DNA of 64,000 nucleotides from Pandoraea apista (GTDB lineage: Bacteria > Pseudomonadota > Gammaproteobacteria > Burkholderiales > Burkholderiaceae), in contig NZ_CP013481.2 in assembly GCF_001465595.2 (NCBI RefSeq), forward strand, positions 682,001-746,000, in the 5' to 3' direction. The translations under genes were made by a program, and so were the position numbers. Every line of letters starts with the position of its first letter. Positions within the stretch are counted from its first letter, which is position 1. The notes beneath the pieces were generated by a model that worked only from the letters and a program-made list of their open reading frames with translations, was not told the origin of the DNA and did not search any database. Of this stretch, positions 23,345 through 31,680 are shown one piece after another.

Positions 23345-24226
23345 ATGGATAAGCTGGAACAGTTCCTTACGCGCGCGGAAGGCGTGCTGGCCCGGTTGGA
23401 GGCGATGCTGCCGCCTGCCGCACCCGAGATCGACTGGAACGCCGCCATGGCGTTTCGCTGGCGCAAGAGGCAGGGGCGCGGCTTCCTGCAGCCGGTCGCG
23501 CATGTGTCTGAGATTACGCTGGACGATCTGCAAAACATCGAGCGCCAGAAGGGTTTGATCGAGCAGAACACGCGTCAGTTCGTGCGTGGCGAGCCTGCCA
23601 ACAACGTGTTGCTCACCGGCGCACGTGGCACGGGCAAGTCGTCGCTCATCAAGGCGTGCCTGAACCAATATGCCTCGGAAGGCCTGCGCCTGATCGAAGT
23701 CGATAAGGACGATCTTGTCGATCTCGGCGATATCGTCGACCTGATTTCGCGGCGTCCGGAGCGTTTTGTCGTATTTTGCGACGATCTGTCGTTCGAAGAC
23801 GGCGAGTCAGGCTACAAGGCGCTGAAAGTTGCGCTCGATGGTTCGGTCGCTGCGCAGTCCGACAATGTACTGATCTATGCCACGTCGAACCGTCGGCATC
23901 TATTGCCCGAGTACATGAAGGACAACGAAAGCTATCGCCACACCGAAGACGGTGAGATTCACCCGGGTGAAGTGATCGAAGAGAAAATCTCGCTGTCCGA
24001 GCGCTTCGGGCTGTGGGTGAGCTTCTACCCCTTCAAGCAGGACGACTACCTGACGATCGTTAGTCACTGGTTGCAGCACTTCGGCGTGCCGGCCGACCAG
24101 ACTGAGAATGCCCGTCACGAGGCGCTGATCTGGGCGCTCGAGCGCGGTTCGCGCTCCGGTCGTGTGGCATTTCAGTTTGCCCGCGACTGGGCGGGCAAAC
24201 TGCGTGGTGCGTCGCACGCATCGTAA
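23345..24226 (+). CDS. DUF815 family P-loop ATPase
   Basis: Protein of 293 residues with an N-terminal helical part (about 1-80) and an AAA-like ATPase domain. Walker A GARGTGKS is at about 92-99, and FVVFCDDLSFE is the Walker B region. It matches the DUF815 family, widespread in proteobacteria and without an established cellular role. A GGLRL/LIEVDKDDL segment and the SLSERFGLWVSFYPF block are typical of it. It is preceded by a 219-base gap that holds no gene I can support. mutT follows in the same direction about 90 bases downstream. Function unknown. Confidence 0.85.
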   Translation: MDKLEQFLTRAEGVLARLEAMLPPAAPEIDWNAAMAFRWRKRQGRGFLQPVAHVSEITLDDLQNIERQKGLIEQNTRQFVRGEPANNVLLTGARGTGKSSLIKACLNQYASEGLRLIEVDKDDLVDLGDIVDLISRRPERFVVFCDDLSFEDGESGYKALKVALDGSVAAQSDNVLIYATSNRRHLLPEYMKDNESYRHTEDGEIHPGEVIEEKISLSERFGLWVSFYPFKQDDYLTIVSHWLQHFGVPADQTENARHEALIWALERGSRSGRVAFQFARDWAGKLRGASHAS

Positions 24227-24316
24227 CAACCCTCTGGCAAGCGAGGTGTTCGGGCAACGAGGCCGCGCGTGGATCGTTTGCCCGATCAGGAAATTTCGCA
24301 GGCATTGTGCACTGAT

Positions 24317-24751
24317 ATGACAGACTCGAAACGATATGCGCCTGATGGGCGGCCGGTCACGGAAGTGGCGGTGGGCGTGATGGTGCGCCCGGATGGCGCG
24401 GTACTTCTCGGACAGCGTCCCGCAGGTAAGCCATATGCGGGTTACTGGGAATTCCCGGGCGGCAAGCTCGAGGCGGGTGAGTCGGTGGCCGCAGCGCTGG
24501 CGCGCGAACTGCACGAGGAGCTTGGGGTGACGGTAGAGCGTTGCGCGCCGTGGCGCGTGCTCGAACACGATTACCCGCATGCGTATGTGCGCCTGCATTT
24601 TTGCAAAGTGACGGCATGGCAGGGCGAGCCGCACGGTAAGGAAGGTCAGGCGCTGGCGTGGGAGCATTCGCCGGTCAGTGTTGAGCCGCTGCTGCCGGCG
24701 GCGCTGCCGCCGTTGACGTGGCTTGCCGAGGAGTTGGCCGCGAAATCGTAG
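24317..24751 (+). CDS. mutT: NUDIX hydrolase, MutT-type 8-oxo-dGTPase
   Basis: Protein of 144 residues that matches the MutT branch of NUDIX hydrolases, which remove 8-oxo-dGTP from the nucleotide pool. The NUDIX box is complete, running from GKLEAGESV to RELHEELGV at about 40-62, and the YAGYWEFPGGKLE context is typical of MutT. I place the start at the ATG at 24317 (MTDSKRYAPDG); an in-frame GTG at 24269 would add 16 residues without clear homology. Neither has a strong ribosome site. It is convergent with yacG, and a two-way terminator lies between them. Confidence 0.88.
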   Translation: MTDSKRYAPDGRPVTEVAVGVMVRPDGAVLLGQRPAGKPYAGYWEFPGGKLEAGESVAAALARELHEELGVTVERCAPWRVLEHDYPHAYVRLHFCKVTAWQGEPHGKEGQALAWEHSPVSVEPLLPAALPPLTWLAEELAAKS

Positions 24752-24821
24752 CCACCGTAGTCGTCGTAACGACGGGCGGGGCGGCTACCGGCGAGGCGAT
24801 GGCCAGTTCCGCTTGGCAATG

Positions 24822-24851
24822 AAAAAAGGCATCCGGAGGGATGCCTTTTTT
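24822..24851 (+). terminator. Bidirectional terminator between mutT and yacG
   Basis: Six A, a 7-bp stem GGCATCC/GGATGCC with a GGAG loop, then six T. The symmetric A and T flanks allow termination of both the mutT and the yacG-zapD transcripts. Confidence 0.88.
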
Positions 24852-24926
24852 ATTGCGCTCAACGGGCACACCTTACGGGTGTCTGCCCCGATGTCGCCGG
24901 AAAGCCCGAACGCTCGAAAGCCGGGC

Positions 24927-25121
24927 TCAACGCTCCGTCGGATCTAGCGGCGCGTCTTGCGAGGGATCGTCTGGCGATTCGGCGGGGATCGTGTACTTCT
25001 CTGCGGCCCAGGCCCCCATGTCGATTTGCTTGCAGCGTTCCGAGCAGAATGGGCGGAATTTCGCCTGAGGTCCCCAGACCACTTTTTTGCCGCAGGTCGG
25101 GCAGTTGATGACCGTCGTCAT
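24927..25121 (-). CDS. yacG: DNA gyrase inhibitor / zinc protein YacG
   Basis: Zinc-ribbon protein of 64 residues. The four ligands are Cys7, Cys10, Cys26 and Cys30 in the arrangement CPTC...FCSERC, and the following [13 protein letters not shown] is the conserved YacG core. In E. coli YacG binds GyrB and blocks gyrase; that role is inferred here. The acidic, Pro-rich tail is variable. It starts 4 bases after the zapD stop, and the coaE-zapD-yacG order matches E. coli. Confidence 0.92.
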   Translation of the reverse strand: MTTVINCPTCGKKVVWGPQAKFRPFCSERCKQIDMGAWAAEKYTIPAESPDDPSQDAPLDPTER

Positions 25122-25125
25122 GAAG

Positions 25126-25881
25126 TTACAGATTGCAGAGCGTCAGCAGGAATGGCACATCGCTGTCGACCGGGCGCGGCTTCAGATCGCCGTCTTGCGT
25201 CGTGAAGCGTACCCACAGCATGTACTTGTTGGCGCTGGCCTCGGGAATGACACGCAGATCGGTGGCAACGCGCACCTGCATGAGCTGGTAGACGCGCCCG
25301 GTCAGCATCTGCTGATAGCTGCCTTGCTGCGCCATCGCCTTGCTGGCGTGACCTGACTCGCGGGCGAGACCCAGCACGATGCCGATGGCGTCGCGCAGCG
25401 GCATCAGCGGGCCGATCCATTTGTCGATGTCGTGGCGGCGTTGTTCGGCATCGTTGTGACGCCACGCGTAATACGACGGCAGGTCGAAGCGGCATGTACC
25501 ACCCGGGATCACCGAGCGGCTGCGAATGCTTGCGAGCCATTCGTTGTCGTTCAGGTGCTGGCCAGGTTTGCCGGGAATCTGGTTAAGGTTCGCAATGGCC
25601 AGTTCGACTTCGCCGATGAACTGCTCGAGCGCGTCGGATGCGATATCGGGATTGCCACGATAGGTGTGGAGCGTCTGACGTTGCCGGTCGAGCTCCTTGA
25701 CCAGATCGTTCTTCAGGTCGGTGCGCCCGGCAATGTCGGCAATCTCGAACATCGTGATCAGCGCCGCATGGTGATCGAGCGGCTGATCCTGTCCGACGAA
25801 AAATGCAAAGCGCCCGAACAGCTCTTCTAGCCGAAGCAGCGTGCGAATGCGTTCGTTGAGCGGATATTCGTACAGGATCAA
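25126..25881 (-). CDS. zapD: Z-ring associated protein ZapD
   Basis: Cytoplasmic protein of 251 residues that bundles FtsZ filaments by binding the FtsZ C-terminal peptide. The [18 protein letters not shown]-terminal segment, the [18 protein letters not shown] core, and the [19 protein letters not shown] C-terminal block mark the family. The only start that fits is TTG at 25881: an in-frame stop lies 12 codons upstream, and no ATG or GTG comes before the conserved region. Its genes neighbour coaE and yacG; the partner FtsZ is encoded in the same window. Confidence 0.92.
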   Translation of the reverse strand: MILYEYPLNERIRTLLRLEELFGRFAFFVGQDQPLDHHAALITMFEIADIAGRTDLKNDLVKELDRQRQTLHTYRGNPDIASDALEQFIGEVELAIANLNQIPGKPGQHLNDNEWLASIRSRSVIPGGTCRFDLPSYYAWRHNDAEQRRHDIDKWIGPLMPLRDAIGIVLGLARESGHASKAMAQQGSYQQMLTGRVYQLMQVRVATDLRVIPEASANKYMLWVRFTTQDGDLKPRPVDSDVPFLLTLCNL

Positions 25882-26021
25882 GCGCGTTGGCCCAAAAGTT
25901 GGCGCTTTTCAGCGTAATGGCGACATTCTAATGCGGGAATCTGTCGGGGTGCAACGCGAGTGGGCGCTCAATCGAGGCCGGTGTGCGTGAGCGACGCAGG
26001 AAACACGCTCGCCAATGCCGG

Positions 26022-26636
26022 TCAATTGCCCTGCGCCTGCGCCGCGAGCTTCAGATAAGCGGCATGTAATCGGTCGACCTGCGGCGCTAGCGGCGCGTGC
26101 TGAACATCGTTGTCGATGACGTCGTCGGCCGCGCTCAGCCGTTGTGCGCGAGTGGCCTGCCGCGCCATGATCGCCTGCACCTGCTCACGAGTGAAGTGGT
26201 TTCGGGACATCACTCGTGCGATTTGCGTTTCCTCGGCGCAATCGACAACGAGTACCCGCTGCACCCGTTGACGCCACGTACCCGACTCCACCAGCAGCGG
26301 TACGACGAAAATCAGATAGGGCCCTTCCGCCTCGGCGGCGGCACGCTCGCACTCCGTGCGTATCAACGGATGGGTAATGGCCTCCAAACGCGTTTTTGCC
26401 AGGTTGTCCCCGAAGACCGCTTCGCGCATGCGCGCACGGTCGAGCGAGCCGTCCGGGGCGACAAAGGTGTCGCCGAACTCGCGCCGGATCGCCGGCATGG
26501 CGGCACCGCCGGGCGCCGTGATGGCGTGTGCGATGGCATCGGTATCGATAATCGTGATGCCGTGGGTGGCGAACAGATTGGCGATAGTCGTTTTGCCGCT
26601 GCCAATACCGCCGGTCAGACCGATGGCGTAAGTCAT
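26022..26636 (-). CDS. coaE: Dephospho-CoA kinase CoaE
   Basis: Enzyme of 204 residues that phosphorylates dephospho-CoA, the last step of coenzyme A synthesis. The N-terminus [19 protein letters not shown] carries the P-loop, and IIDTDAIAH and VVPLLVES are family segments. The frame stays open far upstream across the pilD region, but the true start is the ATG at 26636. It overlaps the pilD stop by 4 bases, which suggests coupling to the pil genes. A 140-base gap follows before zapD. Confidence 0.96.
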   Translation of the reverse strand: MTYAIGLTGGIGSGKTTIANLFATHGITIIDTDAIAHAITAPGGAAMPAIRREFGDTFVAPDGSLDRARMREAVFGDNLAKTRLEAITHPLIRTECERAAAEAEGPYLIFVVPLLVESGTWRQRVQRVLVVDCAEETQIARVMSRNHFTREQVQAIMARQATRAQRLSAADDVIDNDVQHAPLAPQVDRLHAAYLKLAAQAQGN

Positions 26637-27475
26637 GGAGTCCCTCCGATCCAGATCATCAGACCGTTGCCGCCGAACAGCGTGGCGATGCCTGCCGCTG
26701 CGAGAAAAGCGCCGAACGGGAACATTTGGTCGCTGCGCAGGCGTCCGGCGATCCACGCAGTGCCCGCCACGATGATCGCGAGCAGGCAGGCGAGCGTCAG
26801 AATCTGTACCAACGCTGTCCACCCGAACCATGCCCCCAGCGCAGCATAGAGCTTGAAGTCGCCGAAGCCCATGCCTTCTCGACGGCGCAGCCACCAGTAC
26901 ACCCAATACAGTGCCCAAAGACTCATGTAGCCTGCGGCGGCGCCAATGACTGCGGCAGGCAACGCGGCGAACCAGTGACCGAGGTTGCAGAGCAGCCCGG
27001 CCCAGAGCAGGGGTAGCGTCAGAATGTCGGGCAGAAGTTGCGTGTCGTAGTCGATGTAAGCGAGTGCGAGCAGTGTCCAGACAAGACCAAGCGCACCGAT
27101 GCTCTGCCAGGTGGGGCCGAAGCGCCAACCGACGGCGACGCTGAGCACGCCGCTTAATAGCGATAGCTGCCAGCGACGTGACGGCGCGGCATCCAGCAAC
27201 GGGATGTGTGACGATGCCAGGGAGCCTACCCGCGCGATCGCGGCAGATGGCGGGGGCGCCTGATGCGAGGCGGAATGAAGTGGCGACGCGTCCGTCGCTT
27301 CGGCGGCCTGCATCTCTTCGAGCCAGGCCTGCTCGACGGCGACCGGTACCCGGCGCACCACGACGTCGAGACCGAGCCCGGCGACGACACCCAGCACTGC
27401 GAACAGCAAGAGGCGCCAGTGCGGTTCCAGTTGCGCCAGCCAGTCGACCAGAAGCAGCTCTGCGTAACCGTTCAT
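26633..27475 (-). CDS. pilD: Prepilin peptidase PilD, lacking the zinc cysteines
   Basis: Inner-membrane aspartic peptidase (A24 family) of 280 residues that cleaves and normally N-methylates type IV prepilins. The catalytic Asp motifs are intact: [12 protein letters not shown] at about 139-150 and GMGFGDFKL at about 201-209. The N-terminal cytoplasmic domain is abnormal. The usual GSFLNVVIxRLP stretch reads [13 protein letters not shown] (about 32-44), and the four-cysteine zinc site is absent: the protein has a single Cys, at about 163 in a membrane segment. Peptidase activity is plausible, while methyltransferase function is doubtful. Start chosen at the ATG at 27475. It overlaps pilC and coaE by 4 bases each. 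Confidence 0.85.
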   Translation of the reverse strand: MNGYAELLLVDWLAQLEPHWRLLLFAVLGVVAGLGLDVVVRRVPVAVEQAWLEEMQAAEATDASPLHSASHQAPPPSAAIARVGSLASSHIPLLDAAPSRRWQLSLLSGVLSVAVGWRFGPTWQSIGALGLVWTLLALAYIDYDTQLLPDILTLPLLWAGLLCNLGHWFAALPAAVIGAAAGYMSLWALYWVYWWLRRREGMGFGDFKLYAALGAWFGWTALVQILTLACLLAIIVAGTAWIAGRLRSDQMFPFGAFLAAAGIATLFGGNGLMIWIGGTP

Positions 27476-28683
27476 GCGACACCGTATCCGAGTTGGAACA
27501 TCGGCAGGTACATGGCGAGGACCATGCCGCCGATCAGCAGGCCAAGAAACGTAATCATCATGGGTTCCAGCGTCGCGCAGGCACTGACCAGCGCATGCGA
27601 GGCCTCTTCGTCGAGCAGGCCGGCGGCCTGGTTGAGCATGCGCCCGAGTGTACCCGATTCCTCTCCGATCACGGTCAGTTGTGCGATCACCAGCGGCCAG
27701 TGTGCGTGAGCCTCGAGCGAGGTGGCGAGCCGCTCGCCTCGGGCGACGGCCCGATGCACGTCGTGCGCTGCCTGCTGCATGACGAGATTGCCACACGCGC
27801 TCGCGGCGGCGTCCATCGCATCGGGGAGCGGGACGCCTGCGCTCAGCAAAGTGCCAAGGGTTCTTGCCCACCGCGCGGCGCTCGTCATGCGCAGAATCCG
27901 GCCAACGCCTGGCAGTCGCAATAACAGGCGATCCCGAAGCCGCCGTATTCGCGTGCTGCGCCGCCACGCGGCAGTCATGACCAATCCCGACGTGCCAACG
28001 CCGGCCAACAGCCACGGCCCGTGGGTCAACGAGGCGCGCGACACGTCGATCAGCCACCGGGTGACGGGCGGTAACGGCACGCCGCCACCGGCGGCGCTGG
28101 CGAACAGACGCTCGAACTCCGGGATCACCCAATGCAGCAGCGCGATCACGACGGTCACGGCTACGCTCAGCACGGTCAATGGATAGGCAAGCGCACGCTG
28201 AAGCTTCTCTTTCACGCTTCGTGTGTGATCGTACTGCGCACTCAGGCGCGCTAGCGTCGGGCCAAGTTGACCGCTCAACTCGCCCGCCGCGATCAACTGA
28301 CAGTCGACGCTGCTGAATCGGCCGCAGGCTCGCGCCATGGCCTGGGCTAACGGATGCCCCAGCGCAACATCCGATCCTACGGCGGAGGCCAGCCGTTTGA
28401 GCCCTCGTGTGTGGGCACCGCGTGCGAGCACGTCGAGTGCGGCCGTGAGCGGCACACCTGCGCCCAGCAGTGTGGAGAGGCGCCGGACGAAATCGGTGGC
28501 GTCTGCCGATGCGACACGCCCGGCCGGGGTATGTCTGCGCCCCGGATTCAGGTGTGTAATCTTCAGGCGCTGGCTGCGAAGCATCGATCTCGCGGCCGCT
28601 TCGCCGGGCGCGATTAATTCTCCCCGCCGGTGTTGCCCATCGGCATCAATCCCGCGCCATTGCCACCGGCGAGATTGGGTCAT
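27472..28683 (-). CDS. pilC: Type IV pilus / type II secretion platform protein PilC
   Basis: Polytopic inner-membrane protein of 403 residues (GspF family) that forms the platform under the pilus assembly ATPase. Two GspF domains are visible, each with the [15 protein letters not shown] / [15 protein letters not shown] motif, and three long hydrophobic segments (about 170-190, 215-240 and 370-395). I take the ATG at 28683, 13 bases after the pilB stop; an upstream in-frame codon at 28722 would overlap pilB. The ending [13 protein letters not shown] is typical. It is encoded between pilB and pilD. Confidence 0.9.
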   Translation of the reverse strand: MTQSRRWQWRGIDADGQHRRGELIAPGEAAARSMLRSQRLKITHLNPGRRHTPAGRVASADATDFVRRLSTLLGAGVPLTAALDVLARGAHTRGLKRLASAVGSDVALGHPLAQAMARACGRFSSVDCQLIAAGELSGQLGPTLARLSAQYDHTRSVKEKLQRALAYPLTVLSVAVTVVIALLHWVIPEFERLFASAAGGGVPLPPVTRWLIDVSRASLTHGPWLLAGVGTSGLVMTAAWRRSTRIRRLRDRLLLRLPGVGRILRMTSAARWARTLGTLLSAGVPLPDAMDAAASACGNLVMQQAAHDVHRAVARGERLATSLEAHAHWPLVIAQLTVIGEESGTLGRMLNQAAGLLDEEASHALVSACATLEPMMITFLGLLIGGMVLAMYLPMFQLGYGVA

Positions 28684-28696
28684 GGACGACAACCCT

Positions 28697-29920
28697 TCAG
28701 GCAGGCGTTGTCGCATCGACATCCTCCTGACTCACGGTGCCGGCTGCGGCATGCCAGAGCCCCGCGTCGCGCAGCGTCATTACCCCTTCGCTTTGCGCTT
28801 GTGCGGCCAATTCGTGCGGGCTGCGGGCTTGCGCGATATTGATCGCCTGCGTCGCGCTGATCGGCATCACCTGAAAGGCGGCAATGCGTCCGGCAAAACC
28901 GGTGCCGTGGCAACGCATACAGCGATGTCTCGACGGTGCGGTGTCTTCTGGCGCGGTATCGGGTTCGCAGCCTGCCGGGCAGCGGCGGCGGAGCAATCGC
29001 TGCGCGCTGATGACCAATAGCGTCGACGAAAGATTGAACGGTGCAACACCGAGGTCGAATAGACGAGCGAGCGTGCTGGGGGCGTCGTTCGCGTGGACCG
29101 TTGCGAAGACCAGATGTCCGGTCTGTGCTGCTTGTACGGCAATTTCGGCGGTTTGCGGATCGCGGATTTCGCCAACGACGAGTACGTCCGGGTCTTGCCG
29201 CAGAAACGCACGCAAGGCGGTCGCAAAGTCGAGCCCGGCGCGTTCGTTGAGATTGACCTGAGTAATGCCCGGCAATCGTATTTCGACCGGATCTTCGATG
29301 GTGACGATATTGCGCGACGTGTCGTTGAGACGTCGCAAGCAACTATAGAGCGAGACCGTCTTGCCGCTCCCTGTCGGGCCAGTGAGCAAGACCATGCCGT
29401 GCGGCTGAGCGATCGCGCGTGCGAGCGCAAGATACTGCGTCGGTGTGTACCCCAGACCTTCCAGCGAGAGCGGGACCTTTGCGCCGTCGAGCAACCGCAC
29501 GACGAGCTTTTCGCCATGCAGCGTTGGCAGTGCGCTAACGCGGCACTCGACCGGCTCGCCCGCTTCGCGCCACACCATGCGTCCGTCCTGCGGCAGACGC
29601 TTTTGCGCAATGTCCAGATTGGCGAGCACCTTGAGACGCGAGACGAGCATGTCGCGCCACGCCATCGGCACGTCGCGGTGCTCTTGCAGACGGCCATCGA
29701 TGCGCAGCCGAATGCGAAAGCGTTGTGCCATCGGCTCGAAGTGCATGTCGGATGCCCCGGCGCGAATGGCTTCGCCCAGCATCTGCTCAAGGAATTGCAA
29801 CGGTGTGCCGGCGTCGTGTGGCGCACGTGGCTTGCCCGCGGCCGGTACGCGTTCGCGGCTATCGGCTGGGGGCGCAGCGTCGGGGGATTCGGAGGCGGGG
29901 TCGGCGTCGGGAAATGTCAT
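28697..29920 (-). CDS. pilB: Short GspE/PilB-family assembly ATPase
   Basis: Cytoplasmic hexameric ATPase of 407 residues. All core motifs are present: Walker A GPTGSGKT, the Asp-box region IVTIEDPVEIRLPGI, Walker B VLVVGEIRDPQT, the His box GHLVFATVHANDAPST and the zinc site with CPAGC and CMRCHG. It is about 150 residues shorter than typical PilB because the N-terminal GspE_N/MshEN domains, which bind c-di-GMP in several relatives, are missing; a short Pro/Ala-rich tail replaces them. pilC and pilD follow directly, but no pilin gene is nearby. Confidence 0.87.
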   Translation of the reverse strand: MTFPDADPASESPDAAPPADSRERVPAAGKPRAPHDAGTPLQFLEQMLGEAIRAGASDMHFEPMAQRFRIRLRIDGRLQEHRDVPMAWRDMLVSRLKVLANLDIAQKRLPQDGRMVWREAGEPVECRVSALPTLHGEKLVVRLLDGAKVPLSLEGLGYTPTQYLALARAIAQPHGMVLLTGPTGSGKTVSLYSCLRRLNDTSRNIVTIEDPVEIRLPGITQVNLNERAGLDFATALRAFLRQDPDVLVVGEIRDPQTAEIAVQAAQTGHLVFATVHANDAPSTLARLFDLGVAPFNLSSTLLVISAQRLLRRRCPAGCEPDTAPEDTAPSRHRCMRCHGTGFAGRIAAFQVMPISATQAINIAQARSPHELAAQAQSEGVMTLRDAGLWHAAAGTVSQEDVDATTPA

Positions 29921-30033
29921 GACAGGGTTTGGCGAGGACTGGGTGAAGCTTCAGTCTCGTCAAAACCCTGGGGCGACTCAATCGGAATTGCCCGAAAAAT
30001 GGGGGATGTAACGCGCAGTGAACGGTGCCGGGC

Positions 30034-31326
30034 TCAATCGTGCGACGACGATCGTGTGATCGGTTTGAACAGGCGCACCATCTTGATGGCCTGGTTATCG
30101 ATCTGCACGATTTCCATGCGAACGCCGCTGATTTCCATGCTGATGGCTGCTTCGGGAATTTCGCGCAACACTTCGAGGATCAGGCCGTTGAGCGTCTTGG
30201 GTCCATCGGTTGGCAGATGCAGATTCAACCGGCGGTTCAGATCGCGAAGTCCTACGCCGCCGCTAACCAGACAGTCGTCGTTTGCTGTCCAGCCGGAGCG
30301 GCTGCCTCCCGCACCCGGCACACTCGTTGTGAACTCGCCGATGAGTTCTTCGATGATGTCTTCTGTGGTGACCAGCCCTTCAACTTCGCCGTATTCGTTG
30401 ACGACCAGCCCAACGCGACGGTGGTTCTCCTGGAAGTATTGCAACTGGCGTAGCGCCGGGGTGTCGCTCGGGATGAAGTACGGCTCGACGAGCAACGCAC
30501 GCAACGTGTCGACCGTGAGGTTTTCGGGGTGGCGCAGTGCGGCTAGCGTGCGGCGTACCGGGAGAATGCCGACGACGCGATCGATATCGCCGTCGTAGAC
30601 AGGCAGCTTATTGTGATAGCACGTCTCAAGTTGCGTGAGGATCGTGTCGAGCGGTGCCGAGATGTCGAGCGCTTCGATGCGCGCGCGCGGCACCATCACG
30701 TCGTCGATGGTGATGTTCTCGAGATCGAGCAGATTGAGTAGCACGCTGCGTGGTTTGGTCGGCATATAGTTGCCGGCCTCGAGCACGATGGTGCGCAATT
30801 CTTCCGTAGTGAGGCGTGCTTCGCTTGCCGCGCGGCGCGTATCGATGCGCAGCACGCGCAGCATGCCGCGCACGAAGCCGTTGAGGACCCACACGAGCGG
30901 CGTGGCCACGGTCACGATCGGCTTGAGCAACGTGCTGGCGGGGAGTGCGATGCGCTCGGGGTAGGTCGCGCCAACGATCTTCGGCGCGATCTCGGCAAAG
31001 ATGATGATGAGCAATGCAATGAGTGCCGTCGCGACCGACAGTGTGACGGCGTCGTTGCCGAAATAGCGCACGGCAATCGATGTGGTGAGTACCGGCACGA
31101 CGGTATTGATGACGTTATTGCCGACGAGAATTGTCGAGAGCAGCGCTTCTGTGCGGGAGAGCAGACCCTGTGTTCCCCTGGCGCCGTGAACGTTCATCCG
31201 CACCAGATGCTTCAGGCGATGGCGATTGAGTGCCATCATGCTCGTCTCGGAAATGGAAAAGAATCCCGAGCAGATAATCAGGAGGGCGACGGCGCAAATC
31301 TGCGCCCATAAGGGTAAGGCTTCCAA
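30034..31326 (-). CDS. CNNM/CorC-HlyC family transporter protein
   Basis: Membrane protein of 430 residues with the domain order DUF21 (CNNM, four membrane segments, about 1-190), a pair of CBS domains (about 205-335), then a CorC_HlyC transporter-associated domain (about 350-425). Relatives export Mg2+ or Co2+ or protect against Mg2+ excess; the exact substrate is not visible in the sequence. SISETSMMALNRHRLKHL is conserved at the N-terminus. The start is TTG at 31326, since no ATG or GTG precedes the conserved start and a stop lies shortly upstream. An extended -10 promoter is placed 45 bases upstream. Confidence 0.87.
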   Translation of the reverse strand: MEALPLWAQICAVALLIICSGFFSISETSMMALNRHRLKHLVRMNVHGARGTQGLLSRTEALLSTILVGNNVINTVVPVLTTSIAVRYFGNDAVTLSVATALIALLIIIFAEIAPKIVGATYPERIALPASTLLKPIVTVATPLVWVLNGFVRGMLRVLRIDTRRAASEARLTTEELRTIVLEAGNYMPTKPRSVLLNLLDLENITIDDVMVPRARIEALDISAPLDTILTQLETCYHNKLPVYDGDIDRVVGILPVRRTLAALRHPENLTVDTLRALLVEPYFIPSDTPALRQLQYFQENHRRVGLVVNEYGEVEGLVTTEDIIEELIGEFTTSVPGAGGSRSGWTANDDCLVSGGVGLRDLNRRLNLHLPTDGPKTLNGLILEVLREIPEAAISMEISGVRMEIVQIDNQAIKMVRLFKPITRSSSHD

Positions 31327-31370
31327 GCGTTTTTGTGCGCGAAGGGCGCGTGGGGTGGCAATGAGTTGCC

Positions 31371-31379
31371 ACTATAGCA
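31371..31379 (-). promoter_or_regulatory. Extended -10 promoter element for the CorC-like gene
   Basis: On the minus strand the bases read TGCTATAGT, an extended -10. Transcription would begin near 31364, leaving a leader of about 38 bases before the TTG start. Confidence 0.55.
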
Positions 31380-31521
31380 GAGGGGATAGGGGGATCGCCG
31401 TGCGGTCCGGGGCGGGCCATTGTGTCGGACCGAATGGGATGGACTGCAAGATATTCGATTGCTCTGTCCGACAGGCACTGCGCTGTACGAAACACATCGG
31501 CACAACGAATGCGACAGACAT

Positions 31522-31556
31522 AAAAAAACCGCCGGACGCGTCCGGCGGTTTTTTTG
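31522..31556 (-). terminator. Intrinsic terminator downstream of tRNA-Pro
   Basis: A 10-bp perfect stem (ACCGCCGGAC and complement, small GC loop) is flanked by seven A and seven T, so it works on both strands. On the minus strand it ends the ispB/tRNA-Pro transcription unit. Confidence 0.88.
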
Positions 31557-31581
31557 CTTTGCTTGAGAGCAAAGTAAATCC

Positions 31582-31658
31582 TGGTCGGGGTGAGAGGATT
31601 CGAACCTCCGGCCTCTACGTCCCGAACGTAGCGCTCTACCAGGCTAAGCTACACCCCG
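31582..31658 (-). tRNA. tRNA-Pro (anticodon CGG)
   Basis: A 77-nt cloverleaf on the minus strand. The acceptor pairs CGGGGTG with CACCCCG, the anticodon arm is CTACG-TTCGGGA-CGTAG giving anticodon CGG, and the T arm contains GGTTCGAATCC. The 3' CCA is encoded. It lies 22 bases after the ispB stop and is followed by an intrinsic terminator. Confidence 0.97.
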
Positions 31659-31680
31659 CTTCGATACTGCTGCTTCACCG

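Noticed and set aside
26022..27482. A single long frame that could suggest a CoaE fusion protein
   Set aside because: Only the last 204 codons are CoaE-like; the upstream part is antiphase to pilD, and an ATG at 26636 begins the conserved CoaE N-terminus.
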